Below, in pieces: positions 20,789-32,204 of a stretch of 64,000 nucleotides of DNA (positions within the stretch are counted from its first letter, which is position 1; every line of letters starts with the position of its first letter). The notes beneath the pieces are model-generated. The model worked only from the letters and a program-made list of their open reading frames with translations. It was not told where the DNA came from and searched no databases. The translations under genes and the position numbers were made by a program. The DNA comes from Steinernema hermaphroditum. Taxonomy: Eukaryota > Nematoda > Chromadorea > Rhabditida > Steinernematidae. Where the stretch lies: the NCBI GenBank assembly GCA_030435675.1, contig CM059623.1:13176092-13240091 (forward strand), in the 5' to 3' direction.

Positions 20789-22436
20789 TTAGTGTCATTG
20801 ATAAACAACGCGTGTGGATGGCAATCAATAGCCCTAGACTTCAGCATCCAAAAATCGAAAAAACAAGCGCGATATCCAAATGAAAAGTCATTAGTTGGAA
20901 TCGGAGAGGAGAAGAGACCGAATTTTTTTGGACCCTGTTTTCTTAACAGCTTCGCTGATATCTTAGTACTGCCGTACACGGTGCAAACAGCTCGATAATC
21001 GAAGAAAAAAGCGGTCGTAAATTGGTGAAACTAGGACAACGGAATGGTCCTGGAACGAATTGCCTTGCGCGGCAAGCAAATTTGTCTCCGCGTCAAGTCG
21101 TTCGCGTCAAATCGTTCGATGTTGCCTGGTTTGTTGAACGATTTAGTACAGTACAGTATGTATAGTACAGTATTTAGTACAGTACCGATTTAGTACAATA
21201 AATGTCATGCATTCGGCGCAATTTTCCAAACGCCTCATTTACTGCCCCCTTTCACCCTAATGTTCGCAGTTATTTCGTGGAAAACAATGCTCTTGTGAAG
21301 AGAGTGAACCGATGCCAGTTGTTAATAACACACTCACTCAATAACACACTTGTTAATAGAACAAACATATCGATAGGTTTACGATGGTAACTGGCAAATC
21401 AAATTAGTGCTCACGTAAAATTGTAGTCCATCCTTATCGCCAGGGCATATAGGATTCAGTCTAAACAGAACTTTGGTCAAGATCAACATACAACAAGTAC
21501 CCAAAAGATGCAACACGGTCACGCAACAGCTCGCCAATCAATTATGCCCTGTTAGTAAACAACGAAAGGCACGTGTAAACGCGAAAAAAAACAATGTTTA
21601 CCGAGTGGCCCATTTTCAATGCCCCTATACATAGAGTGCAGCTATCACGAGGAGGCTCGCTTAAAAGGTGAGCCAAGGGAAGAAGTTAGAGGCTACCATT
21701 CCTGAAGCACGCCGCAAAATAAAGTAAAGTTGTCCATCTACCTTTTGAATTCGTCGTTTTCTGTGCCCTCTCAAATTCCACTTTTTGTAGTGTGATATTT
21801 GCTCCCTCCAGTGCTTCCGCCATCAATTAACAGATGTTGTACTCGAAGACATTTTCCATTTTTACATAATTTATATTCCCGAATCATCGACTTACACCGT
21901 ACATGACGTCTCATAAATGCACTAGAAAGATACAAATCACACCGTGGTCCCTTATTTTCTTTTGCTTTTCGTGGAGAAGACGAATCCGAGAAAAACACAG
22001 TGTTCCCATCAGTTTGCACGCGCGTCGAAGTCGCGAAGAGCCGAATCCGGCGCAGCGGTGGAGCGAACGAAGCTGAGAGCCATTTCAGCTGGCGGCGCGG
22101 ACTTCGGGACTGTAGCGCTTCTTCGGCTTCTCTGGGGCGCGGGTGGAGTCGGGCGGTCGTGAGTGGCTTCTTTGCGAGACGTTGGAACTACGGCTCCCTG
22201 GTTTTCTAGGCCTTCTGGAAGCCGGGACGATCATTGCGCCAACGACGACGGCTAAGAACATCCGCTCACTCAACTCATCCGAGTGAACAAGTGGGCAACA
22301 AATGAATCTGCACTTTATATGCACTTATATACAGTTGATCACAGTTGAAAATACTGATGTCATTTTCTCGTCTACGGTTTATCCATGTGATGATTTCGAA
22401 TAACTCCTTTGTTTCTTCTTCAACGAAGGCAACTGT
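20789..22436. other. Long spacer with simple repeats and a dispersed-repeat trace
   Basis: Around 21140-21200 the unit TAGTACAGTA recurs four to five times. About 22000-22230 is GC-rich and shares TTCTGGAAGCCGG-type stretches with the repeat at 8400-8890. No gene is supported. Confidence 0.5.
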
Positions 22437-22454
22437 CATCATACTGTATCCAAG

Positions 22455-22600
22455 AACCTCGAGAGCTCCGCTGTTTCGCGAATGCAAACAATTGTCAATG
22501 TTTTGAAGTATTTCGTGCATAGCGACGTTCCCACTTTTTGCAAGACATCAACTGTTCTCACCGGCGCTTCCGCCATCAATCAGGAAGCATTCTCCGGCTG
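22455..22600 (+). promoter_or_regulatory. Conserved upstream block (copy 3 of 3)
   Basis: Diverged copy of the block at 15340 and 18985; CACTTTTTGCAAGACATC and GGCGCTTCCGCCATCAATCA remain. It precedes the gene at 22637. Confidence 0.5.
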
Positions 22601-22636
22601 AACAACAAGTGACATAGCAAATTGTGTTCAACCGTT

Positions 22637-24994
22637 ATGAAACGGACGGTTGTATTTCTCCTGCTTCCCTTTTTATGCATCGGTTTTACCACATTAAACC
22701 ACAAATTTTCGTCTACTGTTCATCAATGCGATGATTTCGAAGAATTCGTTTGCAACGAAGACGAAAATGAAGGTCTCAGTCCGCTGTTCGATAGTCTAAG
22801 AAACGGTTTCTACGATCGCATTAAGGAAGAATTTCTGAAAGACAACGACATGATTGTAGAGCAGTTTAAAAAGGTAACTACCAACTCTTGTCATTCTTTT
22901 CATGATATTCAGATTTACGATGGACCTAATGTCACTTTTCACGTGGACTTCCCTTACAATCCTCGTATTTCTACGCGCCATCTAAAACTCACTTACCATG
23001 ACAAGGTATGAATCATTCTTGCCTTGAATGCAATTCGCACTATGGTCCAGATTACTAATGTTACAAAGGAAATAAACACCACTGGAATCCACAACTATCT
23101 CAACCACCTTTACCTGAAGTACGCCCTCCAGCACGAATTGATTCCCAACTTTCGACGACTGCGTGACCTATATTTTGGTATAATCAACGAAATCAGAGAA
23201 ATGACGACCGTAAGTTTACATGGAAAATGCACAGTGAGGTAAAAAGGCCCTCTTATGAAGCGGTCTAACAAATGTGGCTAAGCTTGCGCTCCATTATAAG
23301 GCTACTTCTTTCTGGGAGCAGCCCTGCAAGTTGTCTTTACAGATATTCATCTACTGGGTTGCTGGATTGAAAATGAGATGAAATTTGAAATGAGATGAAA
23401 CCTAAGTAAATCTCAAAAAGATCCGTTTGATCACCATGTGCCGGTAATCTGGTTAACTACTGCAACAGACAATGGAGAAATTCAGCAGGTAGCTATCACT
23501 TAAAGGTGTCATGCCCACATAGCGTCTCCACGAGCTCATTTTACTTCATGAAACAGATGTAGAGAAACAAATGACACTTGTGTTCATAAAAAGCCAGCGA
23601 CGGAAAATGTAAATGTGGAAAACGGTGTTCCTGGGATCTCACATTCCCGAGTTTACCTCCACAATGGATCTACGTTTGAGAGATTGCAAGGTCTCCGGTT
23701 TCTGCTAAAATTAGTTGGCTGTGAGCTGAGAAGTTGGCTGTGGTTGTCCAGTTAAACGGTGAATACCTTGAGTGAGATCTAGGCTACTGATGTTAATTAA
23801 CTGTCATTGTTATTTTGCAACCTCTTCAATGCAAGAACCTAATAGTTTCCATAGACGGTGACAAGTACGTTTGAATTCTAGACGAACATCGACGTGATAG
23901 GATATGAAGGCAGCAGGAGCTTTTGGAAACATATCAGAGGACACTACTTAGCAGGCGTTGAAGAAGACGGACTTCGTCTCGGTGAGCTCAAACGCAATCT
24001 TCAAAAGATACAGCAACTATACTTTACTCTAAAAAGTTCATCGCTGGACAAATATTATACGTTTGTCAAGGACAAAGATGGCCTTCCTTTAAGGATTGTC
24101 TGTGTGAAGGACTGCCTTACAGAGAAATACTCTCGTTTTGTTCAAGAGGCTTTCAATGAGATCTTGGTCAAGAATGCACGTAAGGACACCCTACGTCTCA
24201 TCTTTCCTTATGAGGGACGAAAGGCAAGGCTACTTATTGCTGAGATATTTTCACTGCGCTGTAGATTGTGGAAATCGATATGCTCAATCGCTCATTTTTC
24301 AACATCGACTCAGGCGGCCTGGTAATTCCTATCTTTATGTGTAGTTTTTAGGCGATTTAGATGTTGCCAGTCAGCTATTTATACAAGCCAAAGAGCGAAG
24401 ATGGTACTTTAGTCGAGATCTTACGGTACTACGACATATTATATCGACTATATGTCATGGGATTCCAAGTTCTATACAACAATGACAAATTCTTTCAACA
24501 CATAGAGAAGTGGGAAAGTGCCAAATGCTTCAAAGAGATCGGAATGCCTCTAGTAGGTTGCCTTTCAACCTCCATAATCGAAATCTTCCTTTTAGAGGCA
24601 CATGGCTTATGTCAGTGCTATGCGCCGAGCAGCAAAGATGATCAGGCGACCAAATGGTGATAACACTATTTTCAATGGAACTCGCTTCAACGCAGAACAA
24701 TGGTTCTTCATTGCCGTCCAATCCAGAGCGTGTGCTCACAGCGCAAAGGACAAACTTCATGCGACCGACGTTAATTTGCAGGAGATTTTCAAGCAGAATA
24801 GGTTTTTCCAGGAAGCGTTCCAGTGTCGACCTGGGCACAAGCTCTACACACATTTGGACAATATGTGCAAGATTTTTTGCGTTTTCACCGATGCGAACCC
24901 CCGAAAAGTAGCAAAAGGGTATAGGGAAAATCTGTGTGGTAACGGATATTTGACGGTGCGTTTTCTGCTGGAGGAAGAACCACCATTTCGCTAA
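22637..24994 (+). CDS. M13-like secreted protein 6, C-terminally extended
   Basis: Exons 22637-22873, 22913-23005, 23051-23209, 23882-24223, 24265-24321, 24361-24552 and 24596-24994 keep frame. The leader is MKRTVVFLLLPFLCIG; the N-terminal block reads HQCDDFEEFVCNE, with Gln in place of the otherwise invariant Pro. The intron after 24223 uses a GC donor (AAG|GCAAGG). A 33 nt in-frame stretch inside exon 23882-24223, where relatives have an intron, has GT and AG ends and may or may not be removed. The last exon has EQWFFIAVQSRAC and FQEAFQCRPGHKLYT..MC, then runs about 37 residues past the usual stop. No HExxH is present. Intron 3 contains a mariner-derived element. Confidence 0.78.
23354..23842 (-). 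mobile_element. Mariner-derived MITE in intron 3, 489 bp
   Basis: The ends are CTGGGTTGCTGGATTGAAAA and the complement of TTAGGTTCTTGCATTGAAGA, bordered by TA at 23352-23353 and 23843-23844. The interior, read in reverse, matches the copy at 34014 (GTATTCACC, CAACCACAGCC). It is non-autonomous and sits wholly inside an intron. Confidence 0.75.
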
Positions 24995-25654
24995 ATTTTT
25001 GTGACTAATAAATCAGTTCTTAAAGCGAGTAGATGGAAACTGCTCCTCAAATTTGGGGAGCTTCTTGAGCCGATTTTTGGAACTGTGTTTGCATACCTTC
25101 CCAACCGGTCTTTTGTAGTTTTCTTTGTTTTACATGCTGAGATAAAAATGACAAAAGCATACAACAAGGCCAAGTTCGAGCACACAACCTGTTGTTATTC
25201 GTTGTACGATATGGAGCGGCACATTAGAGGTTTTCCATCTTTATTGCGCGCATATGACAATCCGATAGAAGAATCGTTGTTTTAACTATTGTAGAATCCT
25301 CAATGAATACCCTTGTTGCCGTTTAATTTCTCTCCTGAATACAACGGGCACATTATCAAACCGTAATCTTGGAGATGGAATCACTTTGGAACCATCAGTG
25401 TGCACGGGCACTTTTTAACTTTCTAGTCATGTGGACGGCTTTGTGGCGGTGACGGCCTTCATGCAAAGACTCACGACTCCGTGGGGCTCCGCGTTAAAAA
25501 ACCCCAGGGAAACGGTCGAAATCTCAGGGGAACAGTCGAAATCGCAGCTCTTTTCAAAGGGAACGGTCGAAATCTTATGGGGGAAGGTTGAAACGGATTT
25601 ATGCCGCGCACAGTACAAGAAATAAAACATATGTGGAAACCGAACGCTTGAGTC
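24995..25654. other. Spacer with GGAACGGTCGAAATC repeats
   Basis: Between 25490 and 25600 a unit like GGAACGGTCGAAATC occurs about four times, followed by GTTGAAACGGATTTATGCC, which recurs at about 59630. No gene is supported. Confidence 0.5.
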
Positions 25655-27990
25655 TCACTGATAAACATCACACATTGTGCTTTTCTCCGCAACCATCTTC
25701 TGCCCAGGTTGGCACCCGAATGCTTTGCGGAACTGCAGATTATGTTTCAGGGTTTCCGTTCCAAGCTTCTGATCCCTTTCGTTGGTCTCTTCACACCGAG
25801 TCGCTTCACGAACGATGAAAAACCACTGCAGATCGCTGAAACGTCCTTTCCGCGGAGCGTTCTTCTTGGCGATAATATCAGCGGCCAACCGCTCTGCGTC
25901 CAGTGTAGGCCCCTGAAATTTAAATATTATCGCTGTCGATCAGTGACGATGTACCCAAGAACCATCAAATCTCGACTCGCTTTCGAGATTTTCATAGTAA
26001 CACTTGCGTCCTGGGTGGTTCTTCGGTGCTTCCACAAGAAGAAAATAGACGTTCGCATGAAAGAACAATTCAGCAAAAGCGAAAGTGTCATGCATCTTTC
26101 TTAATTTAATCGACAGCGGCGTACTGGGCTTGTAGAGCGAGGCTGGCATCTGTAGAAAGAACAATACGTACCTACACGATGTCTACGGTTACCATTGTTC
26201 CAATGAATTTGTAATTTTCATCAAAGTAGAAGCCAATTCCAGTTGCCAAAGGATTGATTTCCAAATATTCCTAGAAAACGGCTGATTTTATAGAGTGAAC
26301 AATATGAACTTACGTCGAATTGCTTCTTCTCGTGGAATCTCACTCTCCAAGTGTCATTGGCAAGAATCACATCATCATATGCGTTTCGAAGCAGCTTTGC
26401 GTATGCTTTAAAAAGTTCGTCCGGTTCGGTGCCTGGCCTGGAAGCATAGCAATTCATTGCCGATTGATAAATGATCGGTAAAGAATGAAAAATGCAAACA
26501 TTTTTTGGAAAGTTATTCGGTTTTCGGGTGCTTGGTTTTAGTCAGCATGGGATTTGTTCCAGCATAACGCCAGGTGAGCCAGTAATAACCCGACTCTGGT
26601 CCCGCCATGAATACTATTTATTTTAATGCTCGGCCGTCCTCCATCCACGGAGCAGTTAGTCCGCATCTTCGTCTTTTTTTCTTGGGAGCCGCTGGAATAA
26701 CCATCGTGGAGCGGTCGGTTTCAGACATAATGAGGTCTGAGACCGGCGTCAAACTGATCCGGACCGGTTTACAAATCAGACACGTTCGCAATGAGCCACA
26801 CAGACACTTCCAACAATTCAGATCTGCCACTGGTCCACTGCCACTGTTTGTCTGACTGTTCGAAAGCGATTGTTTCAGTGCCTTGTGTTTGAGTGGTGAA
26901 CTCCGCCCATATCCGATAGCTGGTGGGACAAACGCATCCGCGTTTAGTTGAATAATACATAGACTTTCGAACACAGCGAGTACCTAGCCAAAATCTATCA
27001 CCTTTCCCCTCCGATTCAGCATCCTCTCTTAAGCAGGTCCTATGATGCAAAAACTCCTTTGTCTTCAAAAACGTCTTCTAGTAAAGGTTGTGAAAATAAG
27101 TGGCGTTTACCCTGTCCCATTTTCAACCGAAATGTTCAATCTGCTGCGATTAAGGTTCCATGACAGTTGCTGAACTTACGGGATCACTTCCTCTTTTTTC
27201 AAGTCGAAAAAGCGCTGTTGAATTTTTTGGACAATCTCCGTCAACATGGCCCCATTTTCGCTTTCGTCCGGAAACCCAAATCGAATTTCTGTTCCGCGAA
27301 TTCTCTTGTCCGAGTCACATTCCGATTCCGAGTCACAGAACGACTTCTAAATTTAATAAATTTTTGCATTGTTTGCACCCTATTGTACCTGTGTCATGCG
27401 CACAACTTCGCTCTTGACCTCATCACGCAAGGGCTTCAATTCGTCTTTCCATGCTTTCGGATTTAAATCATTTACATAGATGAACTTCATAAACAGCAGC
27501 TTAAGGTAGGGATCCAAAAGAAACATCTCTCTTTCGCTAATAATTTCAGATCCCTAGATGGATAGGTCAGAGGTTTGGCAAATTTGAGCAAACTTGCGTT
27601 GCTGGCGTACACAAAACTGAGGCGACGATCTGCAAGCTTTTCATCAATTGTATAGTTTACTATCTGCACGTCTATTTCAACAAAATGTCTTTCGCGGATC
27701 TGAAATCTTTGTAGCATTATGTGAGGTATGGTAATCACCTTTTTGAACTCCTCAATGATGGGATCATTCTCCTTCGCCAATACTTCCTTCACTCGGTCGT
27801 CATATATGTCAAGAACTTCCTTGAAGAGCGGACTCAGTCCGTTGTTCGCCTTCTTGTTGCAGACGAATTCGTGGAAGTCATCGCATGGGTGAACGGACGA
27901 GGAGAAAACATGTCCTAGTTCAGCAGCACTGAAGCTAATAGTCCATGTTAGTAGGAGCAGTTGAAATACAGCTCTCCGTGAGTACATCAC
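25655..27990 (-). CDS. M13-like secreted protein 7, no zinc site
   Basis: Reverse-strand exons 27990-27739, 27699-27598, 27553-27389, 27346-27180, 26437-26314, 26270-26193, 26149-25955 and 25912-25655 keep frame and give about 445 residues. It starts MMYSRRAVFQLLLLTWTISF, then HVFSSSVHPCDDFHEFVCNK. The intron after 27598 uses a GC donor (AAC|GCAAGT). Intron 4 is 742 nt. The catalytic-equivalent exon (MPASLYKPSTPLSIKLRKMH) has no HExxH; the end reads GRFSDLQWFFIVREATRC and FRKAFGCQPGQKM..MC. The exon 4/5 join is the least certain, because a Cys codon just upstream of the chosen acceptor is left out. Confidence 0.77.
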
Positions 27991-29485
27991 CGTCGGTACT
28001 GAGAGCTCAATCTCGACTGGAGCAGACGCCGATGGGATAGGTGCGGATTCGGAAAAAACTGAGGAACACGCTCCATTGATGAATGTTCCTTCCTCCGTCT
28101 ATTATTTGCAACATTACATCCATATGTACATCGCGAACATCAGTACATCAATCTGTGTGCTCAGATCACCTGTCTATCTTGATTGTGCTTCCAATCACAC
28201 TTGGGTCAATCTTCTTAAAGTTCATCTACTATATGATCTTTGGCATGTATTTATGGAAGGTCAAAATTGTAAACCTTCTATAGCACTTCCTGAAGTTCAG
28301 AACCAAAGAATATTTTGGTGCTTTGCTTTATTTTACTAATATTCCACTAATTTCACTGGTTTCCACTAATATCGTTCATAGTGGGAAGGAAAAGCGTGGA
28401 TAAGATACAGCGAAGAAAGGCCAGCATGTCCTGCGAAGAAAAGCGTCTTGGCTTAAAATAGAGGGCTGTTGAAGGGAGGAAACAGACGGAGAGGGTGCGT
28501 CATCTTTTCCGCAGATTCCTTCTATTTCGTGAAAGTAGAAATGTCGTTATATAGTAGCCGTGAGTGTCCTCAATTGCTTGTTATAGTACTCATGCAGTTG
28601 GAAAGGTTAGAATTAGCAGAGAATGGTGATCAGATGGATCTTATATTTTGCTCACGTTCACGTTTGCTCATATATGACGAGCTCAGCGATTGGTGCATTT
28701 AACAGGCAAGACCCAAAGATGAAGGACGGCATTCAACGTCCCTCACACAATTACTATGGGTAAATACTATGTCGAGGTGCCAGAGGACCGTCGCAAACGA
28801 AACTAAGCAGTCCCTCAAATTTTGAAGCTCAAAAACTCTAAAACTTGCATTTTTACTCCAAAGAGTAGCTAAAGTAGCTCACGATACGTTGTATAATACG
28901 TTCTTTGTAGAGATGTGCGAGTTCAGTTGATACTGCTCTCGAAAAGATGACAAATTGACCGAGTCCCGCGGACTTCAGTTTTTCAAAACATTCCAGCTAA
29001 ACGTCTCGAAATCCAGCACATCCATCACTTCTCCACTGTGAATATTCATTCAGGAGCTCAGGACCACCTGATCACTTTCGAAAAAATAATTCTTCGTCCG
29101 TCATATTTCGACTCTGACTCTAAACCAAATCAATGGAAAGGTCGGCTTCTGCCGGGATTGTCTCCATTTCTTGACACAGTTGTATTTGCGTATCTCGACT
29201 CATTGGCCTATTTGCGATGCACTGCAACAGCATCTCAGTCAATCGAAGATGATCTCTGCATTGAAACCGCACTCGAACCGAAAACAACAGTTTAATGTTT
29301 CGATGCGGCACCAACTGGCACCAACAAATCGTAGCAATCTATCTTTTCTAAAGTGTTCTTCCTCGTCCATCGCCTCCCGTTCCAATGTTTTTCAAACTTT
29401 ACATCTGGCTTCTCTCAGCGATGAATCACAATACGCTCGCTTTCTACGCACAACAATCGTATCTTTCTTCACACAACACTCAACG
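27991..29485. other. Divergent spacer between two M13-like genes
   Basis: It holds the 5' flanks of the genes at 27990 (-) and 29486 (+) and a mariner-derived fragment (about 28480-28800). ORFs in 28076-28339 and 29038-29295 have no recognisable motif. Confidence 0.5.
28480..28800 (+). mobile_element. Mariner-derived fragment
   Basis: Aligns with about 16180-16560 of the mariner-like element, in the same order (CTATTTC.TGAAGTA.AAATG, TGTTATAGTACT, GATTGGTGCATT, TCAACGTCC.TCACACAATTA). No terminal repeats found. Confidence 0.6.
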
Positions 29486-31086
29486 ATGTTGTGGCGGCTA
29501 GTGCCCTTGTTGGCTCTCGTCGGCCTTGTGGTGAACGCCAGCCCCGTAGAACTTAGCCACCTATTCTCATCAAGCGTCAATCCATGCGACAATTTCCATG
29601 AATTCGTCTGCAACAAGGAGGGCAACCATGGTCTCAGTCCTCTGGTCAAAGAGCTCATTGAAAGCTACAGAACCAAATTTGGCGAATCGTTCGTGGCGGA
29701 GAAAGATCCAATCTTCAAAGAGTTCAAGAAGGTGGGTAATTATTGGTAGTGTTTAGTATGGTTTTTACCTAGGTCTATGAAACTGCACGAGGAGCTAAAT
29801 ACGACATGGCGTACAGTTGGACGGCTCATAATGTGGTCCTAAGACCTAAGGTAGCCGCTACATTATTGGTCTATTCACCAACTTTCCTTATACTTAGGGC
29901 CTCGTTGCCAAAGGATTTGATGACATCTTTAACAAAGCCATAATTTCCCTCCCTCGCAACAAGATGTACACCTACCTGCTCGCCATGAAGTTCATCGTCG
30001 AAAACAATCTCAATCCCCAGGAATGGAAGGACGAACACAAGCCAGTCTTTGACGAGGTCAAAGCAGCCATAGTCGGAGCGGTTCAGGTTGGTTGCCGCCG
30101 AAATCGCCCCTTGATTAGTTCATCAATTCCTAGAATTCGACAGAATGCCCTAACCAGAAGGAACTGACTGAAATCAGGAACAGCAAAATGTCTTTTGGCC
30201 TCGATTCTCGCCTCGAAGATATCGTTATGCTCAAGGATGTCATCACCAAGATTCAGAGCAAGTTCTTTGAACTGAAAAAGAAGGAAAACATTGAGTAAGT
30301 TATCGTAGTTTTTCAATCTGGACCCTGGCGTACTGAAAGGGTCGCAGGTGAACATGTGCTTATTACGTGCCCAAAGCCAAATCCCTATTTGTAGAACCAA
30401 CGCTGTCCCGGACGTTGTAGCCAAAACCTACGAAAGGCTGCTTCAGGCAGCATACGATGAAACGGTTATTGAAAATCCAGCGGTCAAGGCCAAATTCTAT
30501 TATAGAGGAGAAGACCAGGTATCATTTTGAGTTTTCACGTGCACCAAGTTGATCTGTTTCAGGATCTATTCCGTGCCTTTCCCCTTGGCGGCTCGGTATC
30601 TACCTACGTGGGTGAAACCAACAATCCTTATTCCGGCACATTGGTAAAGAGCATTCTTAGCACTCTTGGCACAATGCTTCATTTTAGCTTCCAGGCGCCC
30701 TCTACAAGCCTCGGTCGCCGCTGGGTGCGATGCTGAAAAAGTTGTTCAATCGCTATGATATGACACGATTCCTCTATGAGTGGATCTCCTTGAAACAAGA
30801 CGAAAACGGCAGTTGTAGCTCTGTTTACCAGGAGGTATGAAGATGCTTTTTTAATAGGCCGTGCAACTTGCTTTAGGAGACGGCTGAAACAAAAGCAATT
30901 CGTTTGTTGGCGAAGTCACTCTCCAAGAACAACCAAAAGATTGGTCGATTCACCGAATTGCAATGGTTCTTCGTTGCTCACAGAATGCACAGTTGCGGAT
31001 TCCGCGAAAGTGCCATGGAGGACGAGCTCGTGGAACTCCATGCCAATCCGGATTTCCAAAAAGCGTTTGGATGCAAGAAGCACTAA
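29486..31086 (+). CDS. M13-like secreted protein 8, lacks the last Cys block
   Basis: Exons 29486-29731, 29773-29850, 29898-30086, 30134-30294, 30395-30518, 30563-30643, 30688-30834 and 30877-31086 keep frame, about 410 residues. The leader is MLWRLVPLLALVGLVVNAS, then HLFSSSVNPCDNFHEFVCNK. The last exon has GRFTELQWFFVAHRMHSC and FQKAFGCKKH followed by a stop, so the PGHKLY..MC tail seen in relatives is missing. No HExxH. Introns 3 and 4 are very short. It is closely related to the broken copy at 32205. Confidence 0.8.
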
Positions 31087-31249
31087 GAAGAAGTGTTTCT
31101 ATAGTAAAGAGAGTAACTTTTAATAACGTCACTGAAATATCTGTATGCTTTGGTCATAAACACTGAGATAAGCTGACTGTCATAAGCAAATTACATCATT
31201 GAGTCATACCCATTGAATTCACCTATCCATGTGTTGGTCATATTATAAC

Positions 31250-31691
31250 ATGGTAAATCCTCCAAAACAGGAAAACCGTCCGATCACCATGTTCTATGAC
31301 CGCCAGTGTTTCCAATTGGTTAAGTTATATAACATACGATAGAGATATGCGGCGGGTAGCTATAACTCACAGCTACCAAGTCCATATAGCGACTCAACGA
31401 GCTCAGTTCTACTTTTCACAAATAGAGGCCAAATGTTCAAAAAACGAGGAATCCTGACGTTGCTCATAAAGTGGGTTGATGGTTGATCACGCACCATGAG
31501 CGAAATAAATGTGTTTTACGTACTGAAGCAGTTATTACACAGTTATTGTTCCCTCTCCCTTCATCATCTAACTGCTAAGATTTCACTTCCATTCGCCTGT
31601 TTCCCCTTCAACATACCATGAGTGAAATAAATGTGTCTTACGTAATGAAATAATCGTTAAAAAGTGTCTCATTTTCAACGTTCCAACCCAA
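31250..31691 (-). mobile_element. Mariner-derived element, one end intact
   Basis: The end at 31691 reads, in reverse, TTGGGTTGGAACGTTGAAAA with TA at 31692-31693. About 31290-31440 matches the interior of the element at 15807 in reverse. The other end could not be placed. Confidence 0.6.
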
Positions 31692-32204
31692 TAAAAGCAT
31701 AACTAATTGTTCGAGTTTTTTCAAAACATTACAGCTGAACGCCGAAAGTCAACACATCTATCAAATCTCCATTGTGAACATTTATCACTCAACATCACCT
31801 GTTTCCGAGTCCAAATTACGAGTCCAAGCCGAGTTCGAGTCACAGAGTGAAAAGCTTCGGTTCCGACAGGATTCTTCTGAATTTTCGTTTTTTTTTTCCA
31901 CAATATGATAACAATATGCATTTGCGTATCTAGAGTCCTTTGACTATATTAGCCTTCGCATTGAAACCGCGCTCGACCCGTCCAATATCTCAACAAAGCT
32001 AGGGTTTAATGTTCTAATAGATACGACATCAATTGTCGAGTCGAATCAATCTCTCTTTTCTAAAGTGTTCTTCCTCGTCGACGTTTTTTGCAACATTACA
32101 CCTGGCTTCTGTTTTTGCGACATTACATCTAGAACATTAAACCAAAATATGCTCCCTTTCTACGCGACACAGCAATCGTCTCTGTCTTCACACTGCACTC
32201 AACG

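Noticed and set aside
24534..24550. Possible HExxH-like remnant (QHIEKW at 24500 region) in the 22637 gene
   Set aside because: The residues are H-I-E-K-W, not HExxH, and lie outside the expected helix context.
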